Shown here piece after piece: positions 16,506 through 23,234 of a stretch of 32,171 bases of DNA. Both the position numbers and the translations under genes were made by a program. Positions within the stretch are counted from its first letter, which is position 1. Every line of letters begins with the position of its first letter. Source of the stretch: Clostridium sp. CAG:964 (lineage in GTDB: Bacteria > Bacillota > Clostridia > Oscillospirales > Acutalibacteraceae). Where the stretch lies: assembly GCA_000435335.1 (NCBI GenBank), contig FR891333.1:64696-96866 (forward strand). Direction: 5' to 3'. The notes under the pieces were generated by a model. The model was not told the DNA's origin. It did no database searches and saw only the letters and a program-made list of their open reading frames with translations.

Positions 16506-16787
16506 TTACAAGCAACGCTTCTTTACAAGAAAGCAGTCTTCTGCCTTATCGCCGGCATTTTCAAGGATTTTTTCGGTAGGGTACGACTCCACTACTACAT
16601 CCTCTCTAAAAACATTTGACAAATTATTAATATTGTCAAACTCCTCACCGTCTGTAGGTGCGTTGTTTATAGCGTCTGCAAAGTCTACAATGCTTTGCAT
16701 TTCCTTTGTCATTGCCTCCAGCTCATCTTCCTTTACAGAAAGCTTTGCGAGGCGGGCAATTTGTATTACATCTTCATGAGATACCAT
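16506..16787 (-). CDS. gatC: Asp/Glu-tRNA amidotransferase subunit C
   Basis: Small linker subunit that wraps around GatA and stabilises the GatA-GatB interface. The 93 residues show the usual start (SHEDVIQIARLAKLSV), a helical middle with the conserved EMQSIVDFAD stretch, and FREDVV toward the C-terminus. A strong GGGAGG precedes the ATG by 8 bases. It lies 21 bases after aspS and 61 before gatA in one operon. Confidence 0.95.
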   Translation of the reverse strand: MVSHEDVIQIARLAKLSVKEDELEAMTKEMQSIVDFADAINNAPTDGEEFDNINNLSNVFREDVVVESYPTEKILENAGDKAEDCFLVKKRCL

Positions 16788-16808
16788 TTTTGTTACCTCC
16801 CTGTAAAA

Positions 16809-18557
16809 TTATCTTAGTTTTATATGAACCTCTCTAAGCTGCTGCTCAGAAACCTCGTTAGGTGCACCCATAAGAACATCCTGTGCATTGCTGTTCATAG
16901 GGAACGCTATTACCTCACGAATATTTTCCTCTTCTGCCAAAAGCATCAGCATACGGTCTACTCCGGGTGCCATACCTGCGTGCGGCGGTGCACCGTACTG
17001 GAATGCATTGTAAAGCGATGAGAATTTCTCCTTTAGGTCGTCCTCTGTATAGCCTGCAATTTTAAACGCCTCTATCATAATGTCAAGGTCGTGGTTACGA
17101 ACAGCACCGGAAGAAAGCTCTACACCGTTGCATACAATGTCATACTGGTAAGCAAGCACCTCTGTAGGATCCTTTTCCTTTAGAGCCTGCATACCGCCCT
17201 GTGGCATTGAGAATGGGTTATGTGTGAATATTACAGCACCCGTGTCCTCGTCATGCTCAAACATAGGGAAGTCTACTATAAAGCACATTTCAAAGCGGCT
17301 TGTATCTATAAGCTTTAGTCGCTTTGCTACCTCTGTTCTTATTTGTCCTGCAAGCTTTGGTGCGTCCTCTTTGCTGTCGGCAATAAAGTAAATAACATCG
17401 CCTGCTTTTGAGCCGTTAATTTCTATAAGCTTTTCACGGTCGCCCTCTTTTAGGAACTTATCTATAGGGCCATCAAAGGTTAGGTCTTCTCTTACCTTTA
17501 CATAGCCCAAGCCCTTCATACCGATAGAAAGGGCGAACTCCTCCATATTTTTAAACCATTTTTTAGACTGTGCTGCTGCATTAGGAACATTAATGGAACG
17601 AACTGTTTTCTTTCTGAACGGGGCAAAATCAGTTTCCTCAAACATTGGACTGATGTCCTGAATTAAAAGAGGATTTCTTAGGTCAGGCTTGTCTGTACCG
17701 TATTTAAGCATAGCCTCTGCATATGGTATTCTTGCAAACGGCGGCTTTGAAACCTCTTTGTCAGAGAATTTTGTAAATACATCATACAAAACCTCCTCGG
17801 CTACAGCGAACACATCCTCCTGTGTGGCAAAGGCCATTTCAAAGTCCAGCTGATAAAACTCGCCCGGAGAACGGTCTGCTCTTGCGTCCTCATCTCTAAA
17901 GCAAGGAGCAATTTGGAAATACTTATCAAAGCCCGAAACCATCAGCAGCTGCTTAAAAATCTGCGGTGCCTGCGGCAAAGCATAGAACTTGCCCTGGTGC
18001 TTTCTGCTTGGGATAAGGTAATCTCTTGCTCCCTCAGGTGAGCTTGCAGACAGTATAGGCGTGTTTATTTCGTTAAAGCCCATTTCAGTCATTTTACTTC
18101 TTAGGAATGAAATAACCTGACTTCTCATTAAAATATTGTTATGAACCTTTTTGTTACGCAGGTCAAGGAAACGATATTTCAAACGAATGTCTTCCTTTGT
18201 TTCGGTTGATGTAGCCACCTCAAAAGGCAGTACATTGTGGCACTTACCTAAAACTGTCAATGTTTCAGCAGTAATTTCAACCATACCTGTTGCTATTTTA
18301 GGGTTGATTGTTTCTTCATCCCTTTTAACAACCTCACCGCTTACAGTAACTGTACACTCTTTGTTTACATCTGTAAGCATATTGTCGTCGTGTACCACTA
18401 CCTGTACTACGCCGTACTGGTCACGAACATCCAAAAACATTACGCCGCCGTGGTCACGAATATTTTCAACCCAGCCGGCAACTCTTACCTTGCTTCCTAT
18501 ATGTGATTCTCTAAGCTCGCCGCATAAATGCGTACGATATATATTTGAGCTATTCAT
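16809..18557 (-). CDS. aspS: Aspartyl-tRNA synthetase, possibly non-discriminating
   Basis: Class II synthetase charging tRNA(Asp), and possibly tRNA(Asn). It has 582 residues. An N-terminal OB-fold anticodon domain (about 5-105) contains RDHGGVMFLDVRD. Class II motif 2 is FRDEDARADRSPGEF (220-234), followed by a bacterial GAD insertion (about 285-420). Motif 3 is PGVDRMLMLLA near the C-terminus. His36 in the OB-fold corresponds to a position linked to relaxed tRNA choice in other bacterial AspRS. ATG 18557 has AGGA 8 bases upstream; ATG 18563 is too close to it. Promoter TTGAAA-17-TATAAT lies about 40 bases ahead. The direct link to gatCAB supports Asp-tRNA(Asn) transamidation. Confidence 0.97.
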   Translation of the reverse strand: MNSSNIYRTHLCGELRESHIGSKVRVAGWVENIRDHGGVMFLDVRDQYGVVQVVVHDDNMLTDVNKECTVTVSGEVVKRDEETINPKIATGMVEITAETLTVLGKCHNVLPFEVATSTETKEDIRLKYRFLDLRNKKVHNNILMRSQVISFLRSKMTEMGFNEINTPILSASSPEGARDYLIPSRKHQGKFYALPQAPQIFKQLLMVSGFDKYFQIAPCFRDEDARADRSPGEFYQLDFEMAFATQEDVFAVAEEVLYDVFTKFSDKEVSKPPFARIPYAEAMLKYGTDKPDLRNPLLIQDISPMFEETDFAPFRKKTVRSINVPNAAAQSKKWFKNMEEFALSIGMKGLGYVKVREDLTFDGPIDKFLKEGDREKLIEINGSKAGDVIYFIADSKEDAPKLAGQIRTEVAKRLKLIDTSRFEMCFIVDFPMFEHDEDTGAVIFTHNPFSMPQGGMQALKEKDPTEVLAYQYDIVCNGVELSSGAVRNHDLDIMIEAFKIAGYTEDDLKEKFSSLYNAFQYGAPPHAGMAPGVDRMLMLLAEEENIREVIAFPMNSNAQDVLMGAPNEVSEQQLREVHIKLR

Positions 18558-18597
18558 TTTCATATTCCTTTCAAACAGCATATTTATACATTTAAAA

Positions 18598-18626
18598 ATT
18601 ATAACATTAAGCAATGCGTTTTTCAA
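18598..18626 (-). promoter_or_regulatory. aspS-gatCAB operon promoter
   Basis: Minus-strand TTGAAA (18626-18621) and a perfect TATAAT (18603-18598) are separated by 17 bases, about 40 bases before the aspS ATG. No T-box-like specifier or antiterminator fits in the short leader. Confidence 0.75.
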
Positions 18627-18682
18627 TATTTGCCATAGATTTTTTTACTTATTTTGCCCTTTTAATTTACCTGTATTTATAG

Positions 18683-18688
18683 TATAAT
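18683..18688 (+). promoter_or_regulatory. -10 element of the LUD-protein gene
   Basis: A perfect TATAAT lies 32 bases before ATG 18720. Only a weak -35 (TTTTAA, 17 bases upstream) can be offered. The gene diverges from aspS across 162 bases. Confidence 0.5.
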
Positions 18689-18719
18689 ATACTTATATCA
18701 AAAAATAAAGGTGATATTT

Positions 18720-19370
18720 ATGACAGAGGCTGTTAAAAACACCCTTGAAAACCTAAAAAAGAACAATATGGAGGCGTATTTTTGCAGCAGCAAAGACGAA
18801 GCCCTGGAGCTTGTAAAAAAGCTGATTAAAAAAGGCGACACCGTAAGCAACGGCGGTTCGGTAACATTGGCAGAAACAGGCGTTATGGATTTGCTGAAAA
18901 GCGGCGACTACAACTACCTTGACAGAGCAAGGCCGGGAATAACCCAAGAAGAAATTGAGCAGGTTTACCGTAGCACCTACAGTGCAGACGCTTATTTTGC
19001 AAGTGCAAATGCCGTAACTCAAAGCGGTTATATTTACAATGTTGACGGCAACTCAAACAGAGTGTCTGCCATACTTTACGGCCCTAAAAGCGTTATTTTA
19101 TTGGTAGGCACAAATAAGATAGTAAAAACTATTGACGATGCCGTTGAGCGTGTTAAAAAAATTGCCGCACCTAATAACGCCCGCAGGCTAAACCTTGATA
19201 CATACTGCTCCCATACAGACAGCTGTGTTTCGTTAAATAAAAACGACAACGAAATATGTGACGGCTGTGCAAGCACAACAAGAATATGCTGCAACTATGT
19301 ACTTAGCGGCTACCAAAGGCACAAAAACAGAATTAAAGTTATAATTATAGACGGCAGCTACGGCTATTAA
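18720..19370 (+). CDS. LUD-domain (DUF162, LutC-like) protein
   Basis: This 216-residue protein is built mainly of one LUD domain, the family of lactate-utilisation subunits LutB/LutC. Seen in the sequence are the glycine-serine turn GGSVTLAETG (45-54), ANAVTQSGYIYNVDG (96-110) and NRVSAILYGP (113-122), all typical of the domain. A tail with Cys163, Cys169, Cys180, Cys183, Cys190 and Cys191 suggests metal or iron-sulfur binding. No lutA or lutB neighbour is present, so a lactate role is only a possibility. ATG 18720 with AAGGTGA just upstream is preferred to an in-frame GTG at 18711 that overlaps this site. It is monocistronic and ends in a strong hairpin. Confidence 0.85.
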   Translation: MTEAVKNTLENLKKNNMEAYFCSSKDEALELVKKLIKKGDTVSNGGSVTLAETGVMDLLKSGDYNYLDRARPGITQEEIEQVYRSTYSADAYFASANAVTQSGYIYNVDGNSNRVSAILYGPKSVILLVGTNKIVKTIDDAVERVKKIAAPNNARRLNLDTYCSHTDSCVSLNKNDNEICDGCASTTRICCNYVLSGYQRHKNRIKVIIIDGSYGY

Positions 19371-19443
19371 TTGCCTACACGGCAAACCAAAATCAATACC
19401 CTAAAACAACATACAGCCTTAAAACACCAATATAAACAACCCA

Positions 19444-19481
19444 GGGTGGGTATCAGCCTGTGCACCGATACCCACCCTTTT
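19444..19481. terminator. Terminator between LUD gene and Asn/Gln-rich gene
   Basis: GGGTGGGTATC (19444-19454) pairs perfectly with GATACCCACCC (19467-19477) and is followed by TTTT on the plus strand. The flanking genes converge on it, so it may act in both directions, though the minus-strand U-tract is poor. Confidence 0.82.
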
Positions 19482-19506
19482 GCGGTAATAAATAAAAATC
19501 AGATTA

Positions 19507-19680
19507 TCAGAAATTGCTGTTGCGGTTTTTGTTTTGGCTACTTCTGTTATTCTGATTGTTATTTTGGCTATTGCTTCGGTTATTGTTCTGGCTGTTATGC
19601 TGATTATTGTTTTGACTGTTGTTCTGACTGCTCTTGCTTTGGTTATTCTGGCTGTTTTGATTGTTAAATCTGTTGTTCAT
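19507..19680 (-). CDS. Small Asn/Gln/Ser-rich protein of unknown function
   Basis: The 57-residue product is made almost wholly of Asn, Gln, Ser and a few Arg/Lys, with one His, two Phe and no Cys, Trp or acidic residue. It is therefore a basic, disordered polypeptide. A textbook AAAGGAGGTG lies about 7 bases ahead of ATG 19680, which argues for real translation. An in-frame start at 19716 would put that site inside the gene. Composition recalls small spore-type or nucleic-acid-binding proteins of Firmicutes, but there is no diagnostic SASP motif. It is convergent with the LUD gene and divergent from the rRNA methyltransferase. An expressed peptide is likely; its role is unknown. Confidence 0.68.
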   Translation of the reverse strand: MNNRFNNQNSQNNQSKSSQNNSQNNNQHNSQNNNRSNSQNNNQNNRSSQNKNRNSNF

Positions 19681-19760
19681 TGTAAGCACCTCCTTTACGA
19701 AAATTATTATTAGCACTAAACTTAAATATATTCACTGTAGATTGAAAGGAATTATTAAAT

Positions 19761-21119
19761 ATGGACGCTTTACTTCCTGACAAATTTTTACAACGAATGA
19801 AAAATATGCTAAAAAGCGAATACAGCGACTTTTTAGCTCAATACGAAAAGCCGCCTGTAAAAGGACTGCGTGTAAACACGCTTAAATGCAGTGTAGAAAA
19901 GCTGCTTCCGCTTTTACACTGCAAAACAGCTCCATCCCCCTTTTCACCTGTCAGCTACTATATAGCCGACAATGTTAAGCTTGGCAACAGCCCGCTGCAC
20001 CACTGCGGTGCGTTTTATTTACAGGAGCCGTCAGCGTCCGGTGCAGTTACCGCCCTTGATGTACAGCCCGGCGACAGGGTGCTTGACCTATGTGCCGCAC
20101 CGGGTGGAAAAACCACACAAATAGCGGCACTGCTGCAAGGCGAGGGGCTAATATGGAGCAACGAAATAGTAAAAAAAAGAAGTCAAATACTACTGTCCAA
20201 CATTGAACGAATGGGAATAAGAAACGCTGTGGTATCCTCAATGTCCCCTGAGGCACTGTGCCCAAAGCTGCAGGGATATTTTGACAAGGTGCTGGTAGAC
20301 GCACCATGCTCCGGCGAGGGTATGTTTCGCAAAGACCCGCAGGCGATTTCAGAATGGTCAGAGGAACACACAAAGGCCTGTATGGAACGGCAAATACAAA
20401 TTTTAAACAGTGCAAAGCTCTGCCTAAAGGAGGGCGGCGTACTGGTGTACAGCACCTGCACCTTTTCCACCTACGAAAATGAGGGCACTGTAAATGAATT
20501 TTTAAAAAATAATCCTGACTTTGAATTGGTTGACTGCGGCGTAAGCTTTGGCAGAGAAGCAGAAAATATGCCGCAAGCACGCAGAATATACCCTATGGAC
20601 GGGGGCGAGGGGCATTTTATAGCCAAGCTGATTAAAGCAAGCCCGGAAACAGGCTATACGCCCGAGCAGATTTACAGCATAAACAGCCGTGACAAAAACT
20701 GCGTTGCCGCTGTAAAGTCGGCACAACAGCTTTACAGTGAAATTTTTAACAGCAAAACTACTCCTAATTTCACAGTAATTAACGACAAGGTGCTTATACC
20801 GCCGCAAAGCACGCCGGCACTTGACGGTATGGGTGTTATACGAAGCGGTGTTCTGTTTGGAGAAGTAAAGAAAAACAGAATAGAACCGGCACACAACCTG
20901 TTTACGGCGGCAAAGCCGGAGGAGCTGAAAAGCACAGTGAACTTCACAGCAGACTCCCCACAGCTTAATTCATATTTACTGGGCGAGGAAATTGCAGTAA
21001 GCTCCGATTTAAAGGGCTACACGGCAGTATGCGTAGAGGGAATTACTCTGGGCTTTGGCAAATGCTCAAACGGTCGGCTGAAAAACAAATATCCTAAAGG
21101 GCTAAGAAAGGTTAAATAA
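19761..21119 (+). CDS. rsmF: rRNA cytosine-C5 methyltransferase (RsmF/NOL1-NOP2-Sun type)
   Basis: S-adenosylmethionine-dependent m5C methyltransferase acting on rRNA, probably 16S. Of its 452 residues, 1-85 form the N-terminal RNA-binding part with GLRVNTLK. The Rossmann domain holds the SAM motif DLCAAPGGKT (109-118). Motif IV is DAPCSGEGMF with Cys183, and motif VI is YSTCTF with catalytic Cys233. The C-terminal part (about 300-452) is the PUA-like extension seen in RsmF/YebU-type proteins. The exact target base cannot be told, so the symbol is tentative. AAAGGA lies 11 bases before ATG 19761. It is the first gene of a tight operon: rsmA begins 2 bases after its stop. Confidence 0.93.
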   Translation: MDALLPDKFLQRMKNMLKSEYSDFLAQYEKPPVKGLRVNTLKCSVEKLLPLLHCKTAPSPFSPVSYYIADNVKLGNSPLHHCGAFYLQEPSASGAVTALDVQPGDRVLDLCAAPGGKTTQIAALLQGEGLIWSNEIVKKRSQILLSNIERMGIRNAVVSSMSPEALCPKLQGYFDKVLVDAPCSGEGMFRKDPQAISEWSEEHTKACMERQIQILNSAKLCLKEGGVLVYSTCTFSTYENEGTVNEFLKNNPDFELVDCGVSFGREAENMPQARRIYPMDGGEGHFIAKLIKASPETGYTPEQIYSINSRDKNCVAAVKSAQQLYSEIFNSKTTPNFTVINDKVLIPPQSTPALDGMGVIRSGVLFGEVKKNRIEPAHNLFTAAKPEELKSTVNFTADSPQLNSYLLGEEIAVSSDLKGYTAVCVEGITLGFGKCSNGRLKNKYPKGLRKVK

Positions 21120-21121
21120 CA

Positions 21122-21979
21122 ATGGAGCTTTCAAATATTGGTACAATAAAAGATATTTTAGGCAGGCACGGCTTTACCTTTTCGAAATCGTTAGGACAAA
21201 ATTTTCTTATAAACCCAAGCGTATGCCCAAAAATGGCAGAACAGAGCGGTGCCAAAAAGGGCGTAGGGGTTATTGAGGTAGGCCCCGGCATAGGTGTGCT
21301 TACCTGTCAGCTTGCCGAGCGTGCCGACAGGGTGGTGGCAATAGAGCTGGACAAACGGCTTCTGCCCGTTTTAGATGAAACCCTGGCCGAATATGACAAC
21401 ATAAAGATTATAAATGACGACATCTTAAAAATAGACTTAAAAAAGCTGATTGAAACAGAGCTTAGCGGTATGGAGGTTGTAGTGTGTGCAAACTTGCCAT
21501 ACTACATAACATCACCGGTTATTATGAAGCTGTTGGAGGACAGACTCCCGATAAATGCCTTGACAGTTATGGTGCAAAAGGAGGCCGCACAGCGTATATG
21601 TGCAGAGGTTGGCTCTCGCCAAAGCGGTGCGGTAACTGTAGCTGTAAATTACTATGCAAAGCCGCAAATACTGTTTGGCGTATCGGCAGGCAGCTTTATG
21701 CCGGCACCAAAGGTGGACTCGGCGGTAATAAGGCTTGACATTTTAAAAGAGCCTTGTGTACAGGTAGAGGACGAGGAGCTGTTTTTCAAGGTGGTAAAGG
21801 CCGCATTCAGTCAGCGTAGAAAAACCCTGCCAAACTCCCTTTCGGCAGGACTTCAAATATCAAAGCTTACAGTAACAAACGCCCTTAATCGGGCAAATGT
21901 GCCTGTAAATTACAGAGCCGAGCAGCTTACAATGGAGCAGCTTGCCAAAATATCCAACGCTATCGGCTCTAAACAGTAG
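21122..21979 (+). CDS. rsmA: 16S rRNA adenine dimethyltransferase
   Basis: KsgA/RsmA dimethylates the two adjacent adenines in the 3' terminal hairpin of 16S rRNA, a late 30S assembly checkpoint. It has 285 residues. GQNFL (25-29), the SAM motif EVGPGIGVLT (52-61), AIELDKRL (73-80) and the catalytic motif IV NLPYYI (124-129) are intact. FMPAPKVDSAV and FSQRRKTL mark the C-terminal domain. It begins 2 bases after the stop of rsmF and is followed 11 bases later by the pseudo-PLP-enzyme gene, so the three genes are one transcription unit. Confidence 0.98.
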   Translation: MELSNIGTIKDILGRHGFTFSKSLGQNFLINPSVCPKMAEQSGAKKGVGVIEVGPGIGVLTCQLAERADRVVAIELDKRLLPVLDETLAEYDNIKIINDDILKIDLKKLIETELSGMEVVVCANLPYYITSPVIMKLLEDRLPINALTVMVQKEAAQRICAEVGSRQSGAVTVAVNYYAKPQILFGVSAGSFMPAPKVDSAVIRLDILKEPCVQVEDEELFFKVVKAAFSQRRKTLPNSLSAGLQISKLTVTNALNRANVPVNYRAEQLTMEQLAKISNAIGSKQ

Positions 21980-21990
21980 GAGGTTATGTT

Positions 21991-23052
21991 ATGGATAAAG
22001 ACAAAGGACACACCTCCACATTTCTGTTTTCAAACAAGTCCGACAGCAGAGTTCGCTTTGGTTTGGAGCAGGGCAATGCGGTTTACAGCAAATCCTCCGA
22101 CCCTACACAGGATATTTTCCAAAGGCGAATAGCACGGCTTTATAATACGCACGGTGTATTCAGCTGTGACACACACCGTGTAATATCCTCACTTTTAACA
22201 GCGTTGGCAGGATGCAACGAAAAAATAGCTGTCAGCAGCAGCCTTATTCCTCCGCTTTATTTTGCCATAAAAAAGGCGGCAAAAGGCGTTGGAATAAATA
22301 TAGCTGAATTTGCCACAGAGCAGGAGCTTGAAAAGCTTACACAGAACGGTATTAAGGCAGTTTTTGTATCGTCTGCCTCCTACACAGTGCAAATGCCTCT
22401 CAAGGTATGCAGTACCTTCTGCCGAAAAAATCATATTCCCCTTATTGTAGACAACACAATAGCTACAGGCTATTCCTTTATGCCTTTTATGCACGGTGCG
22501 TCTATTGTTTTGGAAATGTCGGAGCTTTTATCCTCCGGCAGCACAGAGCACAGCTATACAACAGTAATTGACAGGGGCGGCTTTCATTGGATGTACAACA
22601 ACAGCTACAGCAGGCTGTACCCCTTTTCAAACAGTAAATACCCTATGGCACTGTATGTAAAAACAAGCTGCAAAAAGTATAATGCCAAGCTTTACAGCCA
22701 ATTGCAGGCAGATTATTATATGCTTTTGGAAGGTCTGCGCACACTTGAGGATCGTCTGAACGCCGCCGACAATAACTGCCGCATGCTTATGAGCGTTATG
22801 ACAAACTACTGTACAGAAATATATTCAACCGACTATGAAAGGTTTGCAATGTTTTTTTCGGCAGAAATTCACAGCAAATATGTAAACGCACTAAAGCAAA
22901 GGCTTGGTAATATTACAGTTGCCTCTATACCCCGTTTGTTTCAGTTATACAGCTGTACGGCTGTATTTTTTGACGACAGCACAATATATGTAAAATGCGG
23001 GACAGAGCCTTTTGACCATATTAAACCCTTATTCACTGTCAATATTGATTAG
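21991..23052 (+). CDS. Degenerate Cys/Met-metabolism PLP-enzyme homologue (probable pseudo-enzyme)
   Basis: The 353-residue frame follows the O-acetylhomoserine sulfhydrylase/MetY layout. YSKSSDPT (32-39) stands for the usual YxRxxNPT and RRIARL (45-50) for the helix after it. SSSLIPPLY (82-90) stands for SSSLYGGTY. VDNTIAT (153-159) keeps Asp154, which contacts the pyridine nitrogen. GASIVLEMSELLSSG to FHW (169-200) aligns without gaps to the block that carries the Schiff-base lysine, but Leu179 is there. LLEGLRTLEDRL (245-256) and VKCGTEPFDHI (334-344) match the C-terminal domain, where Lys335 replaces the substrate-binding Arg. Catalysis with PLP is therefore unlikely. AGGAGG lies 7 bases before the ATG, 11 bases after rsmA. 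The frame is intact, so it is kept as a protein. Role unknown. Confidence 0.8.
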   Translation: MDKDKGHTSTFLFSNKSDSRVRFGLEQGNAVYSKSSDPTQDIFQRRIARLYNTHGVFSCDTHRVISSLLTALAGCNEKIAVSSSLIPPLYFAIKKAAKGVGINIAEFATEQELEKLTQNGIKAVFVSSASYTVQMPLKVCSTFCRKNHIPLIVDNTIATGYSFMPFMHGASIVLEMSELLSSGSTEHSYTTVIDRGGFHWMYNNSYSRLYPFSNSKYPMALYVKTSCKKYNAKLYSQLQADYYMLLEGLRTLEDRLNAADNNCRMLMSVMTNYCTEIYSTDYERFAMFFSAEIHSKYVNALKQRLGNITVASIPRLFQLYSCTAVFFDDSTIYVKCGTEPFDHIKPLFTVNID

Positions 23053-23160
23053 CACACAGTTGTTTACCACTGCTTGCATTAATTAATGTACAACCTATTT
23101 TTCTACCATTCCACATTGGTTATCATACAATGCAGATTATACAATTTACATATTAACAAC

Positions 23161-23196
23161 AAAAGCGGTAGCGAGAAAAATCTCGTTACCGCTTTT
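23161..23196. terminator. Bidirectional terminator between the rsmA operon and the surface-protein operon
   Basis: AGCGGTA-G-CGAGA (23164-23176) pairs with TCTCG-T-TACCGCT (23181-23193) through one G-U pair and a 4-base loop. AAA and TTTT flanks suit both directions. Two operons converge here. Confidence 0.85.
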
Positions 23197-23234
23197 TCGT
23201 AACCTGTTAATCTAAATCAATTATCTAATTTAAA

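Noticed and set aside
19685..19735. TGAATA upstream of the Asn/Gln-rich gene as a forespore sigma-factor promoter.
   Set aside because: The spacing to the nearest -10-like bases is about 15 and those bases do not match a forespore -10 consensus.
21991..23052. Reading the PLP-fold gene as an active MetY or cystathionine gamma-synthase.
   Set aside because: The gap-free alignment around Leu179 and the loss of the Tyr and Arg cofactor contacts make an ordinary catalytic role unlikely.
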